NCBI RefSeq assembly: GCF_000275845.1
Contig: NW_006766888.1
Location: 133,169 to 197,168 of the forward strand
Direction of reading: 5' to 3'
Source of the DNA: Dichomitus squalens LYAD-421 SS1
Taxonomy: Eukaryota; Basidiomycota; Agaricomycetes; Polyporales; Polyporaceae
Length of the DNA stretch: 64,000 nt
Below are positions 1 through 10,096 of the stretch, in pieces (positions within the stretch are counted from its first letter, which is position 1; each line of letters opens with the position of its first letter). The translations under genes and the position numbers were made by a program. Below the pieces are notes generated by a model. It saw only the letters and a list, made by a program, of their open reading frames with translations. It was not told the origin of the DNA and searched no databases.

Positions 1-328
1 CAGACATTTTCACCAAGCCGTTACCTGGCCCGCAGTTTTCCCGTTTGCGTTCGTTCCTCGGTCTTACCTGATCCCTGACATCGACGCGAGGAGGAGTGTT
101 CCTCCGCGCTGGTTTCTCTCCTAACTTTCTACTCTCATGCATTGTTCTAAGTTCTAATCTTACACTATACCTATCAGACATTCTTACTTCCTTACCTACG
201 TGCTACGATCCCGTCTCTACAGCGAGGAGGAGTGTTAGAGTTCACGAGTTCACGCTTCACGCATCAGGCGCTGTAGGCCGGCATCTCCCGTTCACACTAT
301 ACTAGCACCCGTCACATAACCAACGTCC

Positions 329-497
329 CTCACTCGTTCCATCATCTCCCCGAGTGAGGGTACGTCGTCTCTCGCGTTACCCACATACTCACCGTACTCA
401 CTATGTCCTGTAGCGCCTCATACTTTGGGCTACAGGTAATGAAACTCACTCGTTCCATCATCTCCCCGAGTGAGGCGCCTCATACTTTGGGCTACAG
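329..497. repeat. Direct repeats with an internal 8-bp palindrome
   Basis: A 31-bp element is present twice, at 329-359 and 445-475. Each copy starts CTCACTCG and ends CGAGTGAG, so it can fold into a hairpin with an 8-bp stem and a 14-nt loop. A second 23-bp element, starting GCGCCTCATACTT, is repeated at 413-435 and 475-497. The right-hand copies of both elements abut and form the 3' end of the adjacent F-box reading frame. A shorter shared string, GCGAGGAGGAGTGTT, occurs near 86 and 222. The rest of 1-328 shows no gene. Confidence 0.8.
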
Positions 498-1480
498 AAT
501 TTAACAAATTGCACGCATGCGACGGGGCAAGCCATATGGAGGGCGTACCATTCTAACACGGTCCCAACCCTGAGAATCTGCAGCGAGGGCCAGGTGGCCT
601 GCTCTAGCATCGCGCGCTGCATCCCTTGGAGGCCCCGCCATCTTCCGGCAAAGTTCCGGCCATCATGCATCTCACTGAGAGGCATCCCAATCACGGCATC
701 GGGTACAGTAGTAGTGGGGAAGTATATTGATGAAAGATAAAGATATTGTAGGGAGGGGAACGAGCCTGCGAGAGCGTCAGCGTGAACCTCTCTCAGCCAG
801 CAAGAATCGGCCTCCAGCCGGCGAAGGGCGGGAAATGACACAGAGTAGGCATCTAGACGCGCTGCCTTGATGGTCAGTGATTCGATGCCTTGGAGACTCG
901 GATGACAGAGGAAGGGGAAGATATCGACCAATATTTCCTTGGTCAATCTAGGGTGGTGGTGTGGATTTGGGACAAAAGACAATGACACTGAACGGGGCGT
1001 GCAAAGGGCATCGGCAAAGATATCCTTGTATTGTGCAGTGATATTTGCGAGGTCGATGTATTCCAGAGAGGGAAGGGCCTGCAGCGCCGACCGCAGCTGC
1101 CCAGGGGTGATGACGTACTCGATGAGCCCGTGAAGCGTGAGGCTCTTGAGGTTTCTAGAGCATGGAAGGAGTTCACGTAGGTAGCCACTCGTCACTCCGA
1201 AGACATTAGGGCCCGTACCCAGATTGTTGATAGTGAGAACGTGCAGGCGGAGAGCGCGATTACCGACGTCTTCTTCTCCAGAAAGTCCGAGCCATCGACA
1301 AAAGTTGCCCAGATGATCGTCATCGACCATTGTGTTTCTGAGGAGTTCTAGTACAAGCGAATCGTGAAGATCATGGCAAGTCCTGGCTAAGCGAGACACG
1401 TCTCCTTGCGAGAGAAGGAAGACGAGATGGCGGAGGATATCGTAGGGCACCTTGGCAAGATTCGCATAGCTATCCATCAT
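458..1480 (-). CDS. F-box/LRR-like protein, C-terminally truncated paralogue
   Basis: About 340 residues, read from the ATG at 1480, where the F-box-like segment starts (MMDSYANLAKVPYDILRHLV, then SRLARTCHDLHD). A weak leucine-rich region follows. Such proteins usually act as substrate adaptors of SCF ubiquitin ligases. The frame could extend upstream to 1594, but that part does not resemble the paralogues. It aligns with the F-box genes at 1816-3351 and 5931-7549 up to the segment CPVACVQF. The roughly 100 residues that follow in both paralogues, including the second exon, are missing, and the frame instead ends inside the direct repeats at 445-497. The gene is therefore probably 3'-truncated by a rearrangement. 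It may be a pseudogene; the assignment to the F-box family rests on pattern and on the paralogues. Confidence 0.6.
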   Translation of the reverse strand: MMDSYANLAKVPYDILRHLVFLLSQGDVSRLARTCHDLHDSLVLELLRNTMVDDDHLGNFCRWLGLSGEEDVGNRALRLHVLTINNLGTGPNVFGVTSGYLRELLPCSRNLKSLTLHGLIEYVITPGQLRSALQALPSLEYIDLANITAQYKDIFADALCTPRSVSLSFVPNPHHHPRLTKEILVDIFPFLCHPSLQGIESLTIKAARLDAYSVSFPALRRLEADSCWLREVHADALAGSFPSLQYLYLSSIYFPTTTVPDAVIGMPLSEMHDGRNFAGRWRGLQGMQRAMLEQATWPSLQILRVGTVLEWYALHMACPVACVQFVKFCSPKYEAPHSGR

Positions 1481-1815
1481 CCCCGAGTCAGGACTAGAGC
1501 GTAACGTAAGGCAGAAACACCTCGTCCATGCGATTGTGCTACTGACCTGAGGGGGCGGCACGAGGGCTCTGGCCGTGCTAAGTACAAGAGTCAACTAGGC
1601 GACTCTTCAAGCTTCAAGTTATACGGCATGCCTCGGAAAACGCCGGTTTCCCAAAGAGGCGAGCAAACCTTATCTCGTTGATGAATATGAATGGTCATAC
1701 CACCGTCCAATGCTGCATCAGAGCTACCAAAGTTATATAGACACCGCAACTCTCGTCTCATTGAGATTTTTATTGACGACACTAACGGACATCTCCCGGG
1801 TTGCGTGAGACATGT

Positions 1816-3351
1816 CTACGGCACGTAATCCACCGGAGCCCCCAATCCGACTTGCCACGCCTTCAGGGATCCAAGAAAGTGTACGTCAAGCAGAAGGCGC
1901 CTCAAGGACGGTGGGATAGCTCCGCTTCGCACAAATTCCTCTGCGGATGCGGTTGCCTGTCGGCACGCTGCGTAAGTGGATGGGCTGATGACGCAGTCCG
2001 AGGGTTGTTCTCGACCAACCACGATGGTTAACTGGGAGACAGCGGAGTTCTGCAGAATGACCCTCAGTCGCTCCTGGACAGATCGTCATGAACACAACGC
2101 CGCGCGAAAGCTGGAAGATGCGCAGTGGCACTCACCAATATATATGCAAGAGGGATGCCCATAAGCATGCCCAGCGAGAACGAGATGGTGAGGCGTGTGA
2201 CGGATGACGAGCCGTACAGCGGTGCTAGAAGGGTGGTCATACTCTCGGCGCTCGGTATGTCCACCACCAAGCAACGCGGTCGCACATCTGCCAGGACGGC
2301 GGGCATGACACCGTCGAGCTCTCGATCTGACTCCTCATAAGCGAAGGAGCCTGGGTCTAAAATCTCAACAGTGTCCACGGAACAAACGAGGCCTAACGAG
2401 TACAAGCTGAGCGCAGTCTCGACCTTGATTTTCATTAGTTTCTCCCATGAACCATGAGTAACCTGCCAAAGTTTGCTGGTGGTACGGAGCTCCCTGGCAT
2501 CGTTGATGGATATTCGGTCTGGATGACGCCAGTAGTGGACATTCGGATTCGTGTATTGAATGTCGAGGAGAGTGAGCTGTTGGATGTTCGGGAAGAGGTG
2601 TATTAGGCTTCCGACACCTTGTGGGAGCCGAACGGACTGGAGCTCGAGTCGGCGTAAAGCAACAAACGACACATCGTGATCTGGAAGGTGGACGCTACGG
2701 AGGCTGAGTGTCTACAAAGTATGCCGATGGGAATGAAGAAGGAAGAAGGGATCGCCGAGGGGTCCTCTCTCACCGATCCAGCGAAGACCATACGATAGAT
2801 CTGCCGTCCAAAGCGAGGGCAAGGTATTCAGGAGAGTTTCGTTGTATTCCGGAGACACGGAGGTGATAATGAGAATCTCCAAAGAGGTGAGAGAGATGAC
2901 AGCTATTCGTAGCTGGTGAGGCGAGAGGGCTGCTGAGAGGTCGTTCATTGACAGATAGACGAGATTCGGGCAATTGGTGAGGATCTGGACTATGAGACGC
3001 TCTCGCCTCTCTGGCTGCAGGGGGGGGACATACCGTTTCCAACCCCTGGATTGTGAGGTGCCGAAGCAGGTGCGTATGGCTATGTTCGTCGCCAATGCGT
3101 AGCCAGTAATGAACTAAAGGGAGGCGCCCGTATCTGATGCAGGGCCGCCTGATAAGTTCAGCATTCAAGGCCTGCAAAAGATGTCGACATGTTCTTGCGA
3201 GGCGTGATAGGTCCCACTGTGGGACAAAGGTGATGAGGTTGTAGAGGGTATCGAATGGCAGGTCAAGGATATGCGACACTCGTTTTCGCGCGATGGCGGC
3301 ATCTATGGCCAGATGTCTGTAGGAGCAGTCTTGATGGAATTTGCTGGACAA
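1816..3351 (-). pseudogene. F-box/LRR-like paralogue with an in-frame stop and a C-tract frameshift
   Basis: The N-terminal part contains an F-box-like segment (DLPFDTLYNLITFVPQWDLS, RLARTCRHLLQ). No ATG is in frame at the 5' end, so the start is unknown; a divergent promoter is shared with the uS7m gene. Two lesions lie between clear homology blocks. Near 3020-3027 a run of eight C (minus strand) separates two frames. At 2712-2714 an in-frame TAG sits where the 458-1480 paralogue has a sense codon, with equal spacing on both sides. A normal intron follows the segment GIPLAYIL (donor GTGAGT near 2135, acceptor near 2050). The last exon ends at 1816 with GSLKAWQV, matching GLKAWEV in the third paralogue. 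I read it as a decaying gene; the 19 nt around the C tract could also be taken as a tiny GTATGT...CTGCAG intron. Confidence 0.6.
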
Positions 3352-3467
3352 GAGCTCATAGCGCTAGCTCACACTCACCGTGCTGTTCAAGTTGCATTGC
3401 AAGAGGTTTTTGGATTACATAACGGACATGTACGACGAGTCCTTCACCGAAGACGCCCTTGTCGTTG

Positions 3468-3478
3468 AAACCCTAACC
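3468..3478 (+). promoter_or_regulatory. Telobox-like motif upstream of uS7m
   Basis: AAACCCTAACC lies about 100 nt upstream of the uS7m start codon, in the roughly 230-bp region shared with the divergent F-box gene. Telobox motifs are associated with ribosomal-protein promoters in several eukaryotes. The role here is an inference from one motif. Confidence 0.3.
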
Positions 3479-3578
3479 TCGATTCTCCAAAATCCGTGCT
3501 GCTGTCGGGAGCCTCAAGAACTTGTGCAAGTACCCTGTCCTTGTTGCACTCTACTTCGCACTCGCCCTGCTCACAGAC

Positions 3579-4293
3579 ATGTTTGCGAGCATACGACAGG
3601 CCGCGACGCGCGCTGCGCTTCGCCATCCCACCATTGTGCGGAGGGTCACCACGGAGAGCGTTGCGGACGCCGCAAAACAGGCCTCCGACGCAGGCCTCAC
3701 CCATGTACCCTCTGTCGCTGGTCCCTCCGCCGTCTCTACGACCTTCGCGCGCACGGAAAAGCCCCCTGTCATTCACATACCCCCCGCGGAGGACCCGCTT
3801 CTGCACCTCTTTACGTCCATGGTCATGTTCGACGGCAAGCGGCAGATGGCCTCGCGCGTTGTGACGAAGATGCTCCTGCACATCCACGCCTTCACTAAGG
3901 CTCCCCCTCTTCCGATCCTACGCGAGGCAGTCGAAATCGCTGCTCCGCTTCTCCGCTGTCGGCAGTTCAAGCGTGCCGCAAAGCAGTACGTGTTCCCCAT
4001 GCCGCTCAGCGAACGTCAACGGGCCAGGACGGCCATCGACTGGATCTGGGAGGCGGCGAAGAAGAACGGTGGGAAGCATGTATCAGAGAGGTTGGCAAGG
4101 GAGATAATTGCGATCGTGAAGGGGGAGAGCGAGGTTCTGAAAAAGAAGGCGGAGGTGCATAAGTTGGCCGTTCTTCATAGGTGCGTTTGATATTCTCTCT
4201 CTCTCCGCACATGTCTAATGCTTGATGCTGTCGTCGCGTTGCAGAGGCAACGTTGTCAAACCGCCACGAGTCCCTAGGTCAAACCAGGGTTAG
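3579..4293 (+). CDS. Mitochondrial small-subunit ribosomal protein uS7m
   Basis: Two exons (3579-4180 and 4245-4293) encode 216 residues. The 64-nt intron has donor GTGCGT and acceptor TTGCAG; splicing yields the C-terminus HRGNVVKPPRVPRSNQG. The body carries the bacterial-type uS7 pattern: an early FTSMVMFDGKRQMASRVV segment, a middle FKRAAKQYVFPMPLSERQRA segment that would contact 16S-type rRNA, and a late KKKAEVHKLAVLHR segment. The first roughly 60 residues (MFASIRQAATRAALRHPTI) are rich in Arg and Ala and poor in acids, as expected for a mitochondrial targeting peptide. The protein would help assemble the head of the mitoribosomal small subunit. The ATG at 3579 is chosen because translation from there begins directly with the presequence. 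The gene is intact. Confidence 0.93.
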
Positions 4294-5930
4294 ACTTGCT
4301 TGTGACGTGCCCATACCTGTATGCTTCACTTCTAATATCGCAATGCGTCATCTCCTCGATTGTCCGTGGCCTTTCCCCATACAAGTGAAAATGTGCCCGT
4401 AACGGACTCGTGCCATAGAAAGTACGACTGATATACAAGTATGTGACAGAGTACAAGGCTAGCGCTACGCATTGCGCAACTTCATGCATGTCCCTTGGCA
4501 CTACGCATCCGGTATCTTGACGGTCCCAGGCGCACAAGCATGTCGCACTTACCTTGGGTATGTGGTCGATACCTGATTTCTAAGACCTTCTTGCTGTGCA
4601 CACGAGGTCAAATGCCGCACGTGTCGGAGTGAAGCACGCTACGCCCCTGAAAGGGACGATCTTGCAGCCTCGGAAGTGGGTGAAGGTGTCGAACGTCGTC
4701 TTCCCGACCCACATTCCATCCTGCGCCGATAGTGCCGATGAGCGGGTTTACCGTCAGGACAATACGGTAGTTTCAGGGCCCACGACGGGACCGATCGGTC
4801 AGCTGGACTTTTTCTGTTTGGGGAAGCACTCGCGACCGAAGACGCAGACGGACGGGCTTGGGGCGGGTCCCGTCACCAGACGGCTATCTGCCCTTGTCAA
4901 CCCTTGAACAACGTGGGCGAGGAACGCGCTTTCCCACCGACGTTACCCAGAAAGAAGGTCGCGTCAGGGAGATGGCCGCCATGCTACATGCCATCCTTAC
5001 AACGGCCTCAACGGAGGAAAGTACCGTTCGGGTTCCAAGAGAACACAGGGGCAAGGCCCACAAGACTCGCGCAATGATTAGGGCAACACTCTTGGGCTCC
5101 TTGTACACTGTCGCGTTCCGCGAGCTCCGCCATGCCTCCTTCGTCGGGCACGACATCGGCTCGGCGCACTCCTCCAGGTTGTCAGCCACGTCCTGCGCGG
5201 AAGCGACGGGGGTAGGAGACCTCAGCAACCGTCGTCTCCATGCACGGTTTGTTGAGATCCACGTCCCCGACCGCGATCTGGTTGTCCTGGAGCATGAAAG
5301 TCGCCGTCAATTTCGCGTAGATCTGCCGATTCGCGTTGGCATCCGTTGCTCGAAATCCGGAGAGGGTGGCGCGGATGTCCTGAACGTGCCGCCGGTGCTC
5401 GGTCAATGCACCTCGTCAGGTGATCGTCGAGAACTCCAGCAATGACGCCGGGACGGGCATAGCTTTCTGCGGAGATTTGAGAGACATGACGGGCCGATTT
5501 ATGCGTATGCGGACTTGAGGGGCGTCGTGAGGCCGCTGCTATCATAACGAGGATGATGGGTCAAGTTAGAGGCCTTGCGACGTGTTGGAGAGTATATTGC
5601 CCACCCAGTGCCATGATGGTGCCAAGCAAGCCCTTATGCGTCTGGAGAGCGATGCCAGAGCGAAACTATGGATTACGAAGGAAAGATTTCCTGTCAGAAT
5701 CTAAGTCTGCAATGCACCTGCTATCATGTCCATCTCCTCTCTGAAGAGGGACTCTAATCTACAGAACAGACCTGCTCCGAATCGAAAGGGCTTGGCAGCC
5801 ACTGCCCATCACGTTAGAAGCGCCAATCAGCCATGTGGGCGTCACTGGCTCTGGTGACCTTGGAAATGAACCGCACCGGTCCGTCAGGCTTGCCCATCTG
5901 CGCGAGAGCAATATGGTCTTTTGTATTCCC
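4294..5930. other. Intergenic stretch with one unrecognised minus-strand remnant
   Basis: No confident gene is seen between uS7m and the next F-box gene. On the minus strand a possible decayed coding segment runs from an ATG at 5487 (MSLKSPQKAMPVPASLLEF). It hits an in-frame TGA at 5416-5418 and then stays open, with a soluble-protein-like composition (FMLQDNQIAVGDVDL), to about 5182. An AG at the end of that segment could splice into a further open frame beginning DVADNLEECAEPM. I do not recognise the family. Confidence 0.3.
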
Positions 5931-7549
5931 ATGGTGTGTATGGCTCGGTACCATTGACCTGCTTCTGATGAATCATTCACTATAGCGTCGCGCCCCGAGC
6001 AATTCCAGACCGACCGACCGATCTGCTCGACCTAAATCAAGACATCTTCAACCACATTCTGAACTTCCTTGACCGCCCTACTCTTTCCCGTTTCTCGAGG
6101 ACATGCCGAGCTCTTCATAATTTTCTGGCTATTGAACTACTTCGGGGTACAATCGTGATTCAGGAGCCGCTCATAGGGTCCTTCCAGGAATTTCTTGAGC
6201 CGAAGAGTGGACGACCCCGATACGACTCTCTGAAGCGTTGGCGGTTCTCCCCTCTCAAGCGCAGGCAGGACAATATCTCTTTACCTGCTCCGGAGGTTGG
6301 CGAGCTTGCTTTACACATCCTCCGGTCTGCGAACAACCTCGTTTCACTGTCTTTGGACAGAGTCTCCGCAGATTACTTCCCGCCCGAAGACCTGCGGGCG
6401 ACTTTCGCTTGTATGTCCCAAGTACAGGAGCTCTCCTTGACAGGGATCGGCGCGAAGCACGAAGGCGTTTTAAGGGACGTCTTACCGAACCTCCTCACAT
6501 TACGGCTTGACTTCTTATCCGACATACTCGCTCCTCTCGACTTCCTCACTAGCCATCGACGCACGATTCAGAAGCTGAGACTACGACATATCTGGGCTGG
6601 CAGGGCATTTTCCCATGACTCATCATCTATCACATTCCCTTCTGTTCGTTCCCTCTGTATCGATCCCGTTCAAGCCCCGAGCAGCTTGGTCGCGATGGCG
6701 CGCATGTTCCCCATCGTCGAGGTGCTCACGCTCAATCTCGTGCTACTCGATGAACAATGGAACGAGAGGGGCGGATTCTACGATGCGCTCTCACAGTATA
6801 CCGCTCAGGACGATTTTGGCCCCCTCGCTCGCTGGCACGAGCGCTCTGTGGCTTCGGTGCGCGACCAAGGCGGTACGTGGCCCAAGCTACGGACCTTGCG
6901 CATCCACGAAACCATCGGGTCGTTTTCAGGCTGGTTCCCACTGTGCTGCCCTGTTGAGCGGCTGGAGGTCCCCGAGTCGCTCCTCATACCGGAACAGATG
7001 GCGCTGTTCTACGCAGACCTGCGTCCGCGCGTGCTGGTGCTGCTTCCGAACCATTCGGGCACCGATTTTCTTGGAGTCGTCCCGCGCCTTCTCGTCCCGC
7101 TGGAGAATGCGCCATCCGTCACGCACCTCACGGCCGTCATCTCTTCTGTAATGATGGCGGACGACCTCCCCTTGGAGCAACTGTTGGTCAGTGTACATTA
7201 GGGCGTATCCGTACCAGGAGAGACGCTAACATAGTGCTCGCAGTTGGCCCTCAGCCAGACGTTGGCGCGGTCCTCCATTTCGCATATTCTTCTGGAGCTC
7301 CCTTCGCAGAGTGACTTTAGTCAGATAGAGGCGCTGACTGAGCTTCACCGAGAGTTAGAGAGAGGGATGCAGCTCTTGGCGGGCAGCATTCCTTCGCTAC
7401 GTCACATCGTCTTCGACATCGAAGGCAAGGGGCTAAAGGCATGGGAGGTAGCCGACATTGAGATCGCAAAATGGAGGCCGATCACCGAATGCGACGCTCG
7501 CCAGATTGTTTCGCTGGAGGGCATGATTTGGAGCGGTCGCGATGACTGA
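5931..7549 (+). CDS. F-box/LRR-like protein, best-preserved of three paralogues
   Basis: The F-box-like segment is in frame from about 6020 (LLDLNQDIFNHILNFLDRPT, then LSRFSRTCRALHNFL). Leucine-rich blocks follow to 7186, then a 57-nt intron (7187-7243; donor GTCAGT, branch-like GCTAAC, acceptor CTCGCAG) and a last exon ending at 7549. No in-frame ATG precedes the F-box. The most plausible start is the ATG at 5931 joined over a short intron ending TATAG at 5985, but this is a guess. The body is open throughout, unlike the paralogues at 458 and 1816. The expected role is as a substrate receptor in an SCF ubiquitin ligase; the substrate cannot be inferred. Confidence 0.6.
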
Positions 7550-7594
7550 CGCGGGTTGAGGTTCGGCAACAAGGGATTTGTAGCTAGGACTCAC

Positions 7595-7700
7595 CACGCG
7601 TTGACCCGGTCTTCCGTCACTCATGTCCTTCTGAAGCATCCTTCTCTGTGTGACTCACGTCAAACGAAGGCCCTGACCGAGCTGCACAGGGAGGAATACA
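7595..7700 (+). pseudogene. Orphan duplicated F-box exon fragment
   Basis: Directly after the last exon of the preceding F-box gene, the plus strand again encodes a recognisable copy of its beginning. LTRSSVTHVLLKHPS and KALTELHRE here correspond to LARSSISHILLELPS and EALTELHRE in the exon at 7244-7549. The copy is not preceded by a matching upstream exon and soon loses its frame. It is a partial tandem duplication of the final exon, probably non-functional. Confidence 0.7.
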
Positions 7701-7868
7701 GCTTTTCCCCGGAAACATTGGTTCACTAGGTCGTTGTGGGCGCGAAACATTGGAGAGCCGACATGTTGGCCTCCCTCAGCTGGTCCTTTTGCGCCGTTGC
7801 AGTCCTAAGGCTGACATTTTTGGGGAGCCGCGCTATATATGTTTCCTAGTGTACGCACTCGTACTACG

Positions 7869-9773
7869 TCATGCATCGTCCCTATTTCCTGATCTACCAT
7901 CAAGCAACTCGATTGACAGCGCTACCGGGGACCCTCCCAGCAGCACACCTTCATCAACCTTCCAACCAACAGATTTCGCAGCTTCCACGAATCCCGGAAA
8001 GATATGTGAGACGCTCTCCAGCGCCGCACTCACGGCTGAGAGCTGCGAATCAAAATTCGAAGGCGTCTTTCCTCCGCACATCCAGGCCAGTTCGTGCGCG
8101 TGCGCCCACGCTTTAAGATGATCGCGTGCCTGGTGCCCCTCCTTGAAGCTGACGAGAATGGATAGCTGGCTAGAGGGCGCTGATGCTATGGATAGAATGT
8201 ACTTTTCGTCTGCGAAAACGTGGAGAAGCGCAACGATCTCCACATCGCTGAGCAACTGGGACCGCAGGCGAATCTGAGTAGAGAAGCTTGGTAGCCATGA
8301 GCTGGATGTCGCACACGGCTGCCTCAGTAATGCAAAAGGAACGCCTAGAGCCACCCGCGCGGGCGGAGCACTCCCGCAGTCTATCCATGACGCGTCGGTG
8401 AATATCTCCTCGCGGCGAGAGACAGCGATATAGCCAGGCACCTCTGCCTTGGAAGCGGGTTTCCCCTGGGCTGTGCCATGGAGTCAGACATCTGTCCTAA
8501 CGACGCGTGAACCAGAAGCGTACCATCAAATGAGGAGCGATATTTTTGCCACGCGATGCTCGCGCGCTGCCTGTTAAAGTACCGCATGGATATCACACGT
8601 ACAGCCATGTAGTTGAAGGCGAGATGGAAGAAGACCAGAGCAAAGAGAACAGCGTAGGTAGCTTGCGCGCTATGCACATAGTGCACCACGACCGAACCGC
8701 ACTGCCACCGATCTGTTAGCGGCCACAAAGATGAATGACAGACACCACACGTACGAGCATACCGAGCAATGCAAGAACGGTCTCCTTGCTGCCGTCCTTA
8801 GCGCTGAGGTCTCCCACATCTCCCGGCCTTTCGCCGTCTGTAGCAAAATGCACAGTCAGCGCAGCCTTAGAGCCTCCGGCGACAGCGCCGCAGAGAGCGC
8901 GGAACGCTCCGCTGAGACAAAGCGCTACCACGCGTAGAGACGAGCTTGCGCCGGGCCTCACGAAAGGATATTGAGTCGATAACGTAACAAACGCCAGGTA
9001 TGGCGATAGCGTGTCTGAGATGATGGCGGCATCATTCAAGACATCTGCAAGGAGGCGATACGTCTTCGCTTCGGGGGTAAGGGAGGTGCCGAGGTAGTAA
9101 CCGCCAACGATGGCTGCACATACACAAAAGTGTTAGATGGACGAATCTTGACAGCTAAAGATTCTATTCCTACTTGTGAGTCGACTGAAAACGTCTTGGA
9201 GCACTGTCAAAAGAATCGCGTTTGTCGCGGACGCAGACGCATCTCCAACTCCGTGACCTGCCATCCCCATGCCATCAGCCCATTTATCGCGGTGACAACA
9301 AGAGACTGCTTCACCTTGCAAGACTGCGCGCGAAGCAAAAAGTGATGCGAGGGAACTGCAGAACGCCTGTAGTGCATTGTAAATTTGATACCTGGGATGA
9401 GGTTGTCTCGGACCAAACGATTAGCGATGAGGTAGAAAACATACTCTGTATAATCTATCACAAATGGGGTTCAGCAAATCCGCGGCTCTTCACTTTATAC
9501 ACCATTCTCACCTTCCGATACAGTGGCAGGGTATCCTTCGGGGAGGAAAACTTCGCTGAAGAAATGCCGCCAAGCGCGTCTAGTAGCCTACGTCCGGAAC
9601 CAGCGTGAGTGAATCAGTGATTTGAGATATAGTGCGCTGAGAACCCTCAGAACCTCATTAGTTCGCTTTGTGTGTTGCATATTATTCGCTGTATCTTCAG
9701 TGTCACTGCTATACAGTGCAATTACGCGTCCGGATACATCCTTTTCACGAACCACGAAGGCCGTGGTCGACAT
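7869..9773 (-). CDS. RUS family (DUF647) membrane protein
   Basis: Multi-exon gene of roughly 430-450 residues, assembled from segments typical of the Root UVB Sensitive family. In order: FFSEVFLPEGYPATVS; ALQAFCSSLASLFASRAVLQ; GVGDASASATNAILLTVLQD; VGGYYLGTSLTPEAKTYRLL; ADVLNDAA; ALCGAVAGGSKAALTVHFAT; LSAKDGSKETVLALLGML; FNYMAVRVISMRYFNRQRAS; and a soluble C-terminal part with FKEGHQARDHLKAWAHA. Introns of about 50-60 nt separate these blocks, for example donor GTACGT after the LLGML block. The hydrophobic blocks suggest several membrane helices. In plants RUS proteins act in plastid and auxin-related processes; the fungal role is not established. The start ATG at 9773 begins MSTTAFVVREKDVSGRVI, and the joining of exon 1 is the least certain step. 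The gene looks intact. Confidence 0.82.
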
Positions 9774-10096
9774 GATGGTGCACCGACAGCTTCCGATGCT
9801 AGGATGTCTGAGTGTATGCCTCTTTGGGTTTCTAATCGAGGTTCCAAAGGATTGGATAGGCCAATGTGGCAAGAAGATTGCTAGTCCTTTAGTAGTCTGG
9901 TCAAGCAGATGGGGGCTTGAGGCAAGCTCAGGAAGGGCGCTTCTGGAGGTCGCTGGCACGTCGTATCAAGCGCCCGGTTGTATGTGCTTGGCAAACGTTA
10001 ACAGTCTTATCTTACTGACACGAGGAAGTTACATGCCACTAATAGTAGTAGTATATCATTGGTCCTCGAAAGAGACATCATGCATGAACTGTGCAT